A stretch of 64,000 nucleotides of DNA. Origin: Panax quinquefolius (taxonomy: Eukaryota > Streptophyta > Magnoliopsida > Apiales > Araliaceae). The position numbers and the translations under genes were made by a program. The notes under the pieces are model-generated. The model searched no databases and was not told the DNA's origin. It saw only the letters and a program-made list of their open reading frames with translations. The stretch lies in assembly GCA_020205615.1 (NCBI GenBank), contig CM035166.1:77648679-77712678 (forward strand), in the 5' to 3' direction. Below are positions 42,541 to 54,605 of the stretch, piece after piece (positions within the stretch are counted from its first letter, which is position 1; each line of letters begins with the position of its first letter).

Positions 42541-43627
42541 TGTCTAAGTGGATTATCGCATGGCGGACGAAAATCCATTTGCAGTTTCATATATTCTCTT
42601 ATACTCAGTTGGTTAAAGCTTTGACTTCTATACTCCATGAAATTAGTGGAATATCCTTGATATTTGCGCTTCATCCAGTATCTTTTCATGGAAATATTCT
42701 CTTGAGCATTCTTGAATTTTATTCCACAAAGAAATATCATGTTGACAAATTGGACGTTATTGGTTCCTGGATAAATTAATTCTTGAACTTGTTTTATTGA
42801 ATTCTTATATCATTGTCATCATCCTCATGCTTATATTATGATGAAAGTCATCTTTGGCTTACGTGCATAGATGGACTTGGTATGATTATAACCGAGGATT
42901 ATTCTTGTATAATCATGACACAGAATGTTATAAATGATGTGGTAAAAAGTACTCGGTGGCACGTAGTGCATTGATGGGCGCTTTTGGTATGATTATGACC
43001 AGGGATTATTCGGTATAGTCATGACCATCGATGATTTAATGAATATCCTTGGCCCGTAGTGCAGGGATGACTCGATGTTGTGGTTTATTTATTAAGCTGA
43101 GTCTCAGCGATAAAAATTGATGAAAACATTTTAAATCATAGAAGATAGTAGATTTCATGTTCTACTTGACTCTTCTAATGGATTACTTATTCCGCTGCAG
43201 TTTTTGATCTAAAACTTGTTGTCTATTATATTTTATCAGTTGTTATACTATTGAAGGCTAAAGATAATTTATTCTGCATTATCTTAGTCATAATATTTTT
43301 TACTGGGCTAGTTGAGCTCACCCTTTTGCTTTCATTGTTCTCTTCAGGAAATGAGAACGTAGTTGGGACTAGTCAGGGAACAGAGTGATGGTCCTAGATG
43401 ATAGCATTAGTAGTCCTCACTATTCTGTTAAATAGTGTGACAATAAATGTAATGAGGACTCCATTGAGTGTGGATATTGTCTAGATGACAATATTCTTAT
43501 TAAAACTCTTAGATTATGTAATATCGTATTTTATACGACTGTTGTATAATTAAGTTGTATTTGTATTCTGTACCATGTATTTGGCGACTCAGAATAGGTG
43601 ATGTATACCTATTTTGGGGGCGTCACA

Positions 43628-46025
43628 CATGTCCTACGAACAAAGGTTATACCACAAGTCAAAGTTTTGTGGAGAAACCATGCTATGGAGGAAATGACCT
43701 GGGAGTTAGAATCAAAAATAAAATCGAGATACCCTCACCTTTTCGAAAACACCAGGTACGTACGTCAATTTTGAGGACGAAATTTCATAAAGAGGGGAGG
43801 TTGTAAGACCCCAACTTTTAATAAATAAAATTGAATTTCCTCTATTTATTATCTTGGAATAATAAGGTAATAATTTGATATAATACTTTGGTTATGGGTG
43901 AAATGTGCAAATTGGTTATAAAATATTCATTTTGTCGGGGAATATTCATTTGGTCGTGGAATATTCTTGCTATTGGGGAATATTTGTACGACGGTGCAGC
44001 CATTTGTGGGCCCTATAACGGATAACTGTCAGATGAAGAAAATGACAAGTTTGAGTTTTTATAAATAACAACATAATTGTTACCGTTAACACTGTTGGAT
44101 TACCTAGTGGTTAAAATACGATGTCTGGCGTGGTTGCACAAAGAAGACACCAGTATTGCATAATATTTTTGAATTATTGATTCTTACGTAAGAAGACACT
44201 ACTCAATAATTATTACAGTAATTGCTGTTCAATATTTTATTTTATTGATTCAATAATTGATGCGTTGATATTTTATATTATTGTTGTTTCAATAATTGTC
44301 ATTGCACATTATTTCCCATTATCAGATCAATAATTCATATTATTTAAATAATATTATTAGATAGCATTATTGGCAATGTCTAAGGAAGTTACATCTCAGG
44401 AAAGGGTTTGGTCACCTAATTGCGCCACCATGAAGAGAAATCCTTATCGAAAAGCCCCTATTTCTCGGAATAACCCGGTTGTCATAATTGTGATTCTGTA
44501 ATATTATTTGTGAATAATTAATTATTGATTTTTATGATAAGGAAATATTTATTTTATGTGGATGGATAGGGAAATATTTATCTTATGTGGATATAAATGA
44601 AGGAATTAATGCTGATGTATTTTATCAGTATTTTGTCGGAATGGAGGTATTAAAAATCGTCCGTATGTGGATTTCGGGCATTTTTCGTTTGGAATTTGGA
44701 AAAGCTTAAAGCTATAAAGTTGTAGAGAATTTAATTTCCTATGTAATGGACATAAAATTCATATTTTTCTGATAAAATGACTATTTATTATGAATTATTG
44801 AATTTTTGAAAATTAAATATTTTTATTATGGGTGGGACCCACTTTTGTTTTTGGTGGAAATCATGTGCTGAAAATTTTGTTCAAAGGTGGAGTGTTGCTT
44901 GGTTTTGGCATGTGTAGAAAAATAATAATATTATTATTATTTAGTCTCCTTTGGCGTTTTAGTATTTTTCTATAAATAGGGTGCTTAATTAGAATTAAAA
45001 ATCACACCAGAAACAAGTTTTCTCCCTCTATATTAGCGAGCGTATTTACTATTCATGTATACGACACTATTCACGTATACGACACTATTTACCAAAAAAA
45101 TGAAATTTTCTCTTCTTTATCCCAGATGTCTATTATGGTTACTATCTTTGATTGTATCCATGTTTTGATCTTCATTCTTGAATTTTACTCCATTATGGTT
45201 TATTATGGAGTATTTTTAAACTTGAATTATCTAAAGTACGAATCTCTAATCTTTGATCTTTTGTCTCACTGGATTCGTTCTCTAAAATGTTTTTCATCAT
45301 CCTTAGTCTTTATTGGTGATACTTGATGAATATCTATGGCAAGTAGTGCAAAGATGAATGATTACCTGATGAATATCTTTGGCCCGTAGTGCAAAGATGA
45401 CAGGTGTTGAGATGAACATGACCAACTGGTCATACAAATGAATATCTTTGGCCCGTAGTGCAAAGATGAATATTTGATGCAAGAGGTATATTGATTGATA
45501 TTACAGGGATAAAATATTAATGATGGACTTTTAAATTCATAGATGATAGTAGATTTCATTCTCTACTTAACTCTTCTAATGAATTGTTATTTTCACTGCG
45601 AATATTGATCTAAAACTAGTTGTCCATTATATTTTATCTGATTTTTTGAAGGCTAACGATAAATTGTTGTTCTTTATCTTAGTCATAATATTCTTTACTG
45701 GGCTAGTTGAGCTCACCCTTTTTTTTGTTCCATTTTTCTTCTCAGGAAGCGAGAATATAGCGGGAAGTAGTCGGGGTATGGAATGATGGTTCTAGACAAT
45801 TGTTTAGCAGTCCTCACTATTTTGTAAAATAGTGTATCAATAATTGTAATGAGGACTTTAACTGAGTGTGGATATTGTCTAGAAGACAATATTTGTATTT
45901 AAACTAACAGTTTATGTGTTGACGTATTTTTCACGACAATTGTATTAATGAAATTGTAGTTATTTCTGTACCATGTATTTGACGACTCAGAATGGGTGAT
46001 GTATACCTATTTTTGGGGCGTCACA
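43628..46025 (+). mobile_element. Tek-2, Tekay 3' end with its LTR
   Basis: 43628-43787 encodes the chromodomain (KVIPQVKVLWRNHAMEEMTW, ESKIKSRYPHLF) in one frame; a polypurine tract AAGAGGGGAGG lies at 43789-43800. The LTR runs 43802-46025 from TGTAAGACCCC to GGGGCGTCACA. The LTR is a diverged subfamily: it lacks the long hairpin array and keeps only three GTAGTGCAAAGATGA units (45336-45470). The 5' side is missing. Confidence 0.85.
44971..44979 (+). promoter_or_regulatory. TATA box of the Tek-2 LTR
   Basis: TTCTATAAATAGGGTG, the strongest TATA context in the window. Confidence 0.7.
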
Positions 46026-46827
46026 TACAACCTTAACTTAATACATACCTTCAATATCTTAAAAGATTTACAATGTCTTTTGCGTTAGAAAATTTAATAA
46101 TTCTAACTGCATAAGAATTTAATCTTGCACTTTGCCTTTGCCTCTGTCTTTATTCGAGCTTTCATCTTAATCTGAAAATGTTATCATGATATAGCAAGGG
46201 TGAGCAACAAATTTTCCTAGCAAATTTTAAGTACAATGAAGATATATCATGATTGAAAAGAAAGAATAAGTTTTCAAGTTTTCAACAATGTAATAATTGT
46301 GAAATAACATGAATCAAGTTTCAATAATTGAATGACTGAATCAATTAATAATGTTTGGAGGTCAACAATGACCATGGACAATTTAACTGAACCTTATGAT
46401 AATGAAGGTGATCAACCTTTCATACTTGATGAACATATGCAACATGCACTAAGTGCTAATCAATATTCAATATAGATGTGAATAATCAACAATAATTATT
46501 CACTAACATGCTTTGAAAATTACAACTCAAGTTTGAGTTAGGGAAACTTGCCTGCTCATCGATTACCGCTAAGCAGTCTAATTTAATCTCTTATGAAAGA
46601 CCTATCAGTTATAAGATTGATTTTTCAGTCAGCATAACATACCATGGCTCATAATACTATTACTTTATTAATAATTTAGCTAACAGTTAGCCACAAATCC
46701 ATCATTTACTAATTACCTATCTTAATACTTTAACATATATACTTCATCGAAAATTCTCCATATTAACTCAGGTCATCAATTAAGTAATTTTAATAATCAG
46801 GATAGTAAGTTACCTTTTTAATAATCT

Positions 46828-47010
46828 GTCAATCCAGCAAACTGAATACCTATATTCAGCAAACCGAATTCCTAAATCCAACAAACCAAATTCTTAAATC
46901 CAGCAAACAAAATACCTATATTCAACACACCGAATTCCTGAATCCAATAAATCGAATTCTTAAATTCAGCAAACTGGATTGTCAAATCCAGTAAATCGAA
47001 TTGCCCTTTT
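46828..47010 (-). repeat. Palindromic ~20-bp repeats
   Basis: Eight or nine imperfect units of the type ATCCAGCAAACCGAATTCCTAA. Several contain a near-palindrome such as TTCAGCAAACTGAA; a further cluster lies at 49740-49840. Confidence 0.75.
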
Positions 47011-48511
47011 TAGCATACCATATACATAATATAGTCTCTGTGGAATATTCAATTCAACACATTATATTTAAAGTAACTTTACTTCTCTTTATTCTATTTA
47101 ATCTTCCTAAAATGTCATAAACATACTATCTGATCTCAAATGATCTAAAACCCCATCAAAATATGCATCAACCATATTTAGGGTTCTCAAGTCATAAAAT
47201 CTCATTTTCCATATTTTTAACATCACATAAATAATTAAATTCATTTATCCATAATATCATCGTTTATATGAAAAATACCAAAATATCTCCAAAAATATTT
47301 CTTTTCTAGAAATCAACAGTATATGATCCCCTTATGAAAATATATTTTTCCTGAAATTTTTAAAATTCATTTATTATTTTTCAAAAGTCCGTTTTTAGTT
47401 CGTAACTTAAGAAAATTAGCTATATCATGCTCAACTACAACAATTCCCAACTCTTGGAAGAATCTTACACCTATTAACGTGAACTTTCAGTTTAAATTTC
47501 GTGGCCATCGAAGTTATAGAACTCCGGTTATAGCCGTTTTTGTCAAAAAATCCCAAAAAGTGAAATGGCCATAACTCGATCGACTTAAGTCGGAATAAGC
47601 TCATCTTTGGACAGGAGCTACTTTATATCATATATTTTTATGTCCCAAAAGGCCTGATTTTATTTCAATAATCAAATGGCCAAAAATGCCTCTGCAAATA
47701 TTTGGACATTTTTTATTTCGGTATTTCTAGATTTTACCCTGTCTCGCAAAAACGGTCATAACTCTCTTGTTTTAAAACATTTTTAGCGATTCTTGAGCCC
47801 ACGCGATGCTAAATTCAGGACTACAACTTTTATCTAATGATGTTTTTTCCAAAATTCGAACACACCAGTCCAAAAATTTCCTGGAAGGAGACTGTTCGGG
47901 ATTTGGTTGGAAAGTTTTGATTATGCTCCTTCCGAACGTCATAACTCCCTCCTTCGGAGTCAGAATTAGTCCGTTCTGGAGTCTATGGAAAGCTTATTCA
48001 GTGTACTATAACATACCAAAAGCCCAAATTTTTTTGAACAACTTAGCTAATCCCGAATTGTCCTTTTAGGGACAACAGTCTATTAAATTTTCTAAAGTTT
48101 GTTCTTCGCGAAAATTTTCAACTCTTTCTCCTTCAAATCTTCATAACTCAAGTTTTACACATCCAAATTAGTTCATTTTAGATTCTATGGACTCATAACT
48201 CATAGAATCATAACATATCCAACAATCAACAACTTACATACACATTTACTTATTAGATCTGAAGATTTAAGAAAGAAAATAAAAATTTAAAATTTCAAGA
48301 ACTTACTTCCTTGATTCTTCCTTTAGATGCTAGATGATGATCTAGATCTTGCTAGAATTCAATTTTCTTCCTCCCTTGGCCTTATCCATGCTTAAATCTT
48401 CAAACCCATTTATTTATCTCTTTTGCTTTCTTGGAGATTTTGGTGGAGGAGAATGGAGAAGATGGTTATAGATGTTTGTCGGAGATTGTTTTGCTAATTT
48501 GGATTTCTCTT

Positions 48512-48667
48512 CCTTCTCCCTCTCTTCTTCTTCTTCCTTATCTTATCTTATCTTATCTTCTTTCTCTTATCTTATCTTTCTCTTTCTCTTTCTTCCTTAT
48601 CTTATCTTATCTCTCTCTTATCTTTAGATTACTTATAAATCAAAATAAAAGATTTAAACATATGCCA

Positions 48668-48702
<35 letters not shown>
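48512..48702 (+). repeat. Pyrimidine simple repeats: (TCTTA)n then (CT)n
   Basis: (CTTAT)n-type repeats at 48535-48627 and a pure (TC)16 tract at 48671-48702. Confidence 0.95.
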
Positions 48703-48708
<6 letters not shown>

Positions 48709-49112
48709 CGGTCCATTGTACCCCTTTAGCCCAATTTGACTTTATTAATTCGTTAAATAAAATGACATAAAAAAAGCACTCATCTTATGGCTAAAAATTT
48801 GAGCCATTTAATTTATTATTTGGACTAACTATTGACCTCTCATTTAATTGTTTTGGCCATGCAAAATTATCATGAACCAAGTCAAGAAATTTTTATCTTA
48901 CCCTAATTTATTTAATTAAGATTTCTATTCCACTCATTTTGGAATTTAAATAATTATTCACATAAATTTATTCATATAACCCAATTAAAATTTCTTTAAT
49001 TAAGTTAAAATAAATAATACATGAGATATATTAAAATAAGTCTCTTAAATTAATTTACTAGTATGAAATTTAAATACTAGTATTCTCAAATAATAATTAA
49101 CCCTTAGGTTAA

Positions 49113-49153
<41 letters not shown>

Positions 49154-50129
49154 GGCTAAATAGTTTCTTTTCTATCCTTTCTAAATAATAAATAAATATA
49201 TACTTATTTACAATATATATTTATTTAATCGGAACATATACTTCACATAAATCACAATTATTCACTTCATTGGTAAATAATTAGTATTTTTATATATTAG
49301 GCTTGACATTTAATCAAATGTCTTATTTAAAATATCTTTATACAACTTGCTACACTTAATAAATTTTTATCATATGGCTTGTCATAAATATTAATTTGAC
49401 TTGACATAATCTTAATCCCTTTCTAGGACTTTTTATTAAATTTCTAACACATGACTACTAGGTTAGGCTTATTTTAATTATCATCGTTATACCTAGCTTA
49501 TCTCTTCCCAATTCAATAACTTTGGGTTCTCTTTCTTGTATACATTATGTTTTAACACTTAATATTTCATCTCATAAGTTCTCCTATATAATCCAAAGAA
49601 GTTTGAATACCACTCAAAGAACTCCTAATTTATTCAAATGCACTCAATCAAAGAACTGGATTATCCAAACAACTTGTTGTTTCCCAATATAGCCAGCTAA
49701 TTTATCTAAACAACAAATTGTATATAATTCTGTGAACTATTTCTCAATCCAGCAGACTGGATTCAAACTAATCTCCAATTCAGTAAAGTATTTTCCAATT
49801 CAGCAAATTGAATTCACTAATTTAGCAAGCTGAATTGAAACTATATTCTTGTTTTAAACCTTTTCCATATATATCATTTCATAATCTCTTTTATTAGTTC
49901 ACATAAAGTTAAAGGTAACATAATACCTTATTCTTAACATACTTCCAAGTATAATTCCATTTCAGGATTTGAATTTTTGTAACCCTTATTTTCTCAAATC
50001 TATTCAAATAGTAAACCATATAGGTTATTCTTTAATTTTTTTAAATCAATCCTCTGATTCTCATCTAGGTTTTATTCTTTAACCTTTAATTTAATCATTC
50101 AAGATCTTATGAATTTTCAGGATGTCACA

Positions 50130-50607
50130 TGCGACACATTATAGACAATCCTGGATGATTGAGTCTTTCTTGCAAAAGCATAAATGATTTGGGATCTATA
50201 AATTTTGGACTCACAACAATACTCAATTGCTCTAATCTTTATAGTATCTAACCCATAAGAAATTGAATGAAGTTTTTCCAGGATATTCTTTTTTCCAGAA
50301 ATAGTAGAAGTGATAAGAATATATTCATTATCATTTTCATTTGTTGTTTCAATATGAAAACCATGTAGTCGAATATCTTTAAAACTAATCAAATTTCTTC
50401 TTGATTTACAAGAATATAGAGCATTTTTTGTGAGGAATTGTGTCTCAATTGGAAACATGAAACTAACATTTTCAAATCCATCGATTGAATTTGATATGCC
50501 AAAGATAATTCCCACACTTCCCTTAGTTTTGGTTAGTTATGAAAAATATTTATCACTTTGAAGGATTGTATGAGTTGTTGCACTGTTTACTAAACATATA
50601 TCTTCCA
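50130..50607 (-). pseudogene. Ty1/copia pol fragment: protease to pre-integrase
   Basis: The minus-strand translation begins MEDICLVNSATTHTILQSDKYFS, the copia protease active-site region with Asp replaced by Asn and Gly by Ala (family LVDSGTTHTIL). After one stop, the frame from 50515 reads SRRNLISFKDIRLHGFHIETTNEN and YILITS, then ILEKL, the GAG-pre-integrase segment. It ends before the HDRLGHPG motif because the neighbouring LTR begins. It is bounded by the LTR at 50129 and by a Tat LTR at 50608. Confidence 0.85.
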
Positions 50608-51071
50608 TGTCGACGTCGGGATTTTTATTTATCCCTTTTCGTTTCTTGTTCTTTGGTGTTCTCATGTTAGGTGAGATTTATTTGAAAAAACAAGTGAAAA
50701 AGGTCCGACATATATCATGTCGACGATGGACTGTTAAGAGTCGCCAGTTGGTGTTTTTAAATGGTTGCACCAACGCAATCGAGAAAAGGTTTGCACATTG
50801 ATCCGGTAATGTGACACTGCTAAACGGGTCTGTGAAACTGAGATTCATTAAGGTCCGGGGGCTTGATTATGTGGAGGGAAGGTGTTAGGCACCCCCTGAC
50901 ATCCGTGTTACCACGGTGACCGCCACTTTTCAAGAAACTGTTATATGAATGTGTGTGTGTGGGTCAATGTGCAGTTATGTGGAAGTAGTGCGAGACCTCA
51001 TTCGCACCTATATACAAAGGGTATGAATTTGTGTAAAAATTCAGTTTTAACAGGATATGGCAGTGAAGTTT
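50608..51071 (-). repeat. Tat-2: last ~460 bp of a Tat LTR
   Basis: It matches Tat-3 58685-59150 (and Tat-1 11040-11492 inverted). Its LTR terminus TGTCGACG (plus strand) directly abuts copia sequence; TTCCA (50603-50607) is the candidate target duplication. It is cut at 51071 by Tek-3. Confidence 0.9.
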
Positions 51072-53116
51072 TGTGACACCCCCAAAATAGGTATACATCA
51101 CCCATTCTAAGTAGTCAAATACATGGTACAAAATTCAAATACAACTTAATTAATACAACTATCGTGTAAATACGACAAAACATATGCTGAGAGTTTAAAT
51201 ACGAATATTGTCTTCTAGACAATATCAACACTCAAATTCAATCTTATTACAATTATTATCAGACTATTTCATAGAATAGTGAGGACTACTAAGACACCCA
51301 TTTGGACCGTCACTCCATTCCTCGACTAGTCCCAGCTATATTCTCATTTCCTTAATAGAACAATGAAAGAAAAGCGGTGAGCTCAACTAACCCAGTAAGA
51401 AATATTATGACTAAGATAATGCAAATAAATTATCATTAGCCTTCAACAGTATTAAACTGATAGAATATAATAGACAACAAGTTTAACTGCAGCGGAACAA
51501 ATAATCCATTAGAAGAGTCAAGTAGAGCATGATATCTACTATCTTCTATGATTTAATAGTTATCATCAATTTTATCGCTGAGACTCAGCTTAATAAATAA
51601 ACCACATCACTGAATTATCCATGCACTACGAGCCAAGGATATTCATTATTATCACCAGTTGGTCATGTTCATCTCAACAACAGTCCATCAATGCACTACG
51701 GGTCAATGAGGATTTTTACCACATCATTCATTACATTACGGTCATGATTATACCGAATAATCCCTGGTCATAATCATACCAAGTCCATCTATGCATGTAA
51801 GCCAAAGATAACTTTCATCACAATATAAGCATGAGGATGATGACAATGATATAAGAATTTAATAAAACAAGTTCAAGAATTAATTTATCTAGGAACCAAT
51901 AACGTCCAAATTGTCAACATGATACTTCTTTGTAGAGTAAAATTCAAGAATGCTCAGAAGAATATTTCCATGAAAAGATACTGGATGAAGCGCAAATATC
52001 AAGTATATTCCACTAATTTCATGGAGTATAGAAATCAAAACTTTAACCAACTGAGTATAATAAAGAATGGAATAACAAAAGAGATCACCAAGCATGCGAT
52101 AGACCGCACAGACAGGTTATTCCAATAGAATAATAAATAATGGAACCAGGTCATGCGTAATGCACAGACAGGATATTCCAATAGAATAATAAATAATGGA
52201 ACCAGGTTATGCGTAAAGCACAGACAGGCTATTCCAATAGAATGATAAAGAATGGAACCAGGTCATGTGTAAAGCACAGACAGGCTGTTCCAACAGAATG
52301 ATAAAGAATGGAATAATAGAAGAATTTCACCATGTATGCGATTGCTTGATGTACGAGGTTATTCCAACATAATAATAAAGAATGAAATAACAGAAGAATT
52401 TCACCAAGTATAGGGTAGTCTGCGTATACAGGTTATTCCAACAGAATACTAAAGAATGGAATAACAAAAGTTCTCTTCATGAATACAAAAGAAATAATAC
52501 CCCTTACCTTAGTAGAAAATTGGATACCGCAATATTATAGTAACAAAAGATTCTTCTTCTTTCTCTCTTATTCTCTCTATTCTTTCTCGCTCTATAGCTT
52601 TAGTAAATTCGTGAAAAATAATGAAGGAATGAGCTTCTATTTATAAGCTTGGTAGAGTAAGGGTAAAATAGTCTTTTCGCAATAATTTATGACATCATCG
52701 CTTACATCATTGATCATATGACATCATTGCTTACATCATCGATCATATGACATCATTGCTTACATCATCCTTCTGATGACATCATTGCTTACCTCATCGT
52801 TCCGATGATATCATCTCTTACATCATCAGAATTCAAATTCAATTTGTTCTCTTCCACCTCATTTTACTTTTATACCATGAATTTACTATAATAATGTTAC
52901 CATTCAAATTATAAAAACATACTATCATATAATCACATCATACCACTATAATATAATATTATAATAATATATTTAAATGAATTATTGATTTGATAATTTG
53001 AAATACTGTGTAATGACAATTATTGAATCAAAAATATCAATCTAGAAATTATTGAATCAATAAAATAAAATATTAAACAGTAATTACTGTAACAACTATT
53101 GAGTTGGGGTCTTACA
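51072..53116 (-). repeat. Tek-3 3' LTR
   Basis: 2045 bp, starting TGTAAGACCCC at 53116 and ending GGGGGTGTCACA at 51072. TATA box at 52639-52646. Hairpin array of about eight units at 52075-52470. Four TGACATCATTGCTTACATCAT repeats at 52690-52830. Confidence 0.95.
52639..52646 (-). promoter_or_regulatory. TATA box of the Tek-3 LTR
   Basis: The minus strand reads CTTATAAATAGAAGC. Confidence 0.65.
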
Positions 53117-54557
53117 ACCTCCCCTTCTTATGAATTTCGTCCTTGAAATTTGGGTACATACCTGGTATGACGAAGAGGTGAGGATACCTTGATTTTATTT
53201 TAGATTCTAACTCCCAAGTCATTTCTTCATCATCGTGGTTTCTCCACAAAACTTTGACTTGAGGTATAACTTTGGAGCATAGAATATGTTCCTTCTTGTC
53301 CAAGATTTTAACAGGAACTTCTTCATACGTTAAATCTTCCACTATTTCGTCTGGTTCTAACTCAATAATGTGGTTCAGGTCCTCCACATATTTACGTAAC
53401 ATGGATATGTAAAAAACGTTATGAACACAAGACATACTTGGCGGTAAAGCGAGTCTATAGGCTACAGTTCTTACTCGGTTAAGGATTTCAAATGGGCCAA
53501 TGAATCGAGGATTAAGCTTTCCTCTCTTTCCAAATCTTGTAACTCCTTTCCATGGAGTAACACATAATAACACATGTTCTCCAACATTGAATTCCACGTC
53601 CTTTCGATGAAGATCAGCATAACTCTTTTGTCGATCTTGTGAGGTTTTTATACGTTGGCGGATCATTTGAATCTTCTCCGTAGTCATACGTACTAATTTC
53701 GGTCCCAACAACGTTGCTTCACCCACCTCGTCCCAGTATACTGGAGAATGACACTTTCTTCCATACAACGCTTCAAATGGAGTCATGTCGATACTTGCTT
53801 GATAACTGTTGTTGTAGAAGAATTCCACTAATGGCGAGAACTTGTCCCAACTTCCTTTGAAGTCAAGGACACAGAGTCTTAATAGATCCTCAAGAGTCTG
53901 AATAGTCCTCTCTGATTGTCCGTCCGTTTGAGGATGATATGCCGAACTAAATCGTAAATCCGTGCCCATAGCTTTTTGTAAACTTACCCAAAATCGTGAA
54001 GTGAATCTTGGGTCTCGATCAGAAACTATGGATACTGGCATACCATGCAGTCTTACAATCTCATTTATGTAAATATGAGCAAGACATTCAAGTGTATAAG
54101 TTTCTCGTATAGGTAAGAAATGAGCAAACTTGGTCAATCTATCAACAATGACCCAAATCGCATCAATGCCTTGAGAAACCTTGGGAAGACAAGTAACGAA
54201 ATCCATGGTAATGTGCGCCCACTTCCATTTTAGAATTTCAAGTGGTTGCAATGGACCTTTTAGTACTTGATGCTCCGCCTTAACTCGTTGACAAGTTAGA
54301 CACCTTGAGATGAACTTCGCTATCTCTCTCTTCATATTGCTCCACCAAAATATATGTCGAAGATCACGATACATTTTGGTACTCCCAGGATGGATTGTAA
54401 ACGGTGTGTTGTGCGCCTCCATTATGATCTTATACTTCAAATCAGAGTCGTTAGGAACACAAAGTCTGGAGTTGACTCTAAGTATTCCTTCTTCATCGAT
54501 TCTTGCTTCCGGAACAGCACTTTCTTGCACTTTCTTCTTCATGCGCATTAGCTCCAA
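53112..54557 (-). CDS. Tek-3 integrase with chromodomain (intact 481-codon frame)
   Basis: Part of a polyprotein, not a stand-alone gene. The zinc-binding domain is HPGSTKMYRDLRHIFWW...CLTCQ (residues ~56-92). The catalytic core has [21 protein letters not shown] and YHPQTDGQSERTIQTLEDLLR, giving Asp, Asp and Glu. ASIDMTPFEALYGRKCHSPVYWDEVGE follows, then VLLCVTPWKGVTRFGKRGKL, IGPFEILNRV, NVFYISMLRKYV and the Tekay chromodomain VIPQVKVLWRNHDDEEMTW, ESKIKSRYPHLF at the C-terminus. The chromodomain is believed to direct insertion to histone-marked chromatin. The ATG used is arbitrary, because the frame is the 3' part of pol. The stop lies inside the LTR start. Confidence 0.9.
   Translation of the reverse strand: MELMRMKKKVQESAVPEARIDEEGILRVNSRLCVPNDSDLKYKIIMEAHNTPFTIHPGSTKMYRDLRHIFWWSNMKREIAKFISRCLTCQRVKAEHQVLKGPLQPLEILKWKWAHITMDFVTCLPKVSQGIDAIWVIVDRLTKFAHFLPIRETYTLECLAHIYINEIVRLHGMPVSIVSDRDPRFTSRFWVSLQKAMGTDLRFSSAYHPQTDGQSERTIQTLEDLLRLCVLDFKGSWDKFSPLVEFFYNNSYQASIDMTPFEALYGRKCHSPVYWDEVGEATLLGPKLVRMTTEKIQMIRQRIKTSQDRQKSYADLHRKDVEFNVGEHVLLCVTPWKGVTRFGKRGKLNPRFIGPFEILNRVRTVAYRLALPPSMSCVHNVFYISMLRKYVEDLNHIIELEPDEIVEDLTYEEVPVKILDKKEHILCSKVIPQVKVLWRNHDDEEMTWELESKIKSRYPHLFVIPGMYPNFKDEIHKKGRL
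53117..53129 (-). other. Tek-3 polypurine tract
   Basis: The minus strand reads TAAGAAGGGGAGGT before TGTAAGACC. Confidence 0.85.
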
Positions 54558-54605
54558 GTCTGTAGCTTGAACAGCTTTAACTTTATCGATTAAAATCGGT
54601 TCTAC

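Larger units (their letters stand above)
25219..43627 (+). mobile_element. Tek-1, Tekay chromovirus split by Chr-2 and internally deleted
   Basis: 5' LTR (truncated, 25219-26484), primer site, and a 5' leader cut at 26668 by Chr-2. It resumes at 38007 with gag, protease, an RT/RNase H deletion fusion, the integrase C-terminus, polypurine tract and a full 3' LTR to 43627. The leader and gag match Tek-3 (minus strand), which is continuous across the insertion point and so proves the nesting. RT palm, integrase core and chromodomain centre are missing, so the copy depended on other elements even before decay. Confidence 0.85.
40595..43627 (+). repeat. Tek-1 3' LTR (3.03 kb)
   Basis: It runs from TGTAAAATCCC to GGGGGCGTCACA. 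It holds two ~110-bp repeats around 41270-41570 (ACTTTTTATATAAAAATG with ATATTCTATTATGCATA), a TATA box (41687), a ten-unit hairpin array (41886-42540) and GTAGTGCA units (42855-43075). Confidence 0.95.
46026..50129 (-). repeat. Long gypsy-type LTR without internal region
   Basis: On the minus strand it starts TGTGACATCCTGAAAATTC at 50129, a common Ty3/gypsy LTR start, and runs to 46026, where a Tekay LTR end abuts it; its own 3' end is not recognisable. No ORF shows a motif. It holds palindromic TTCAGCAAACTGAA-type repeats (46828-47010 and 49740-49840), pyrimidine-rich simple repeats (48512-48702) and a (TA)14 tract (49120-49147). A weak minus-strand TATA (TTTATAAG) is near 48633. It could be a solo LTR or a truncated element. 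Confidence 0.6.

Noticed and set aside
42498..42779. 93-codon plus-strand frame and its opposite (42522-42740); similar frames at 25379-25597 and 51889-52128
   Set aside because: These recur only because they lie in copies of the same Tekay LTR; LTR sequence, no motif.
47806..48069. 87-codon frame in the 4.1-kb LTR
   Set aside because: No motif, lies in noncoding LTR sequence.
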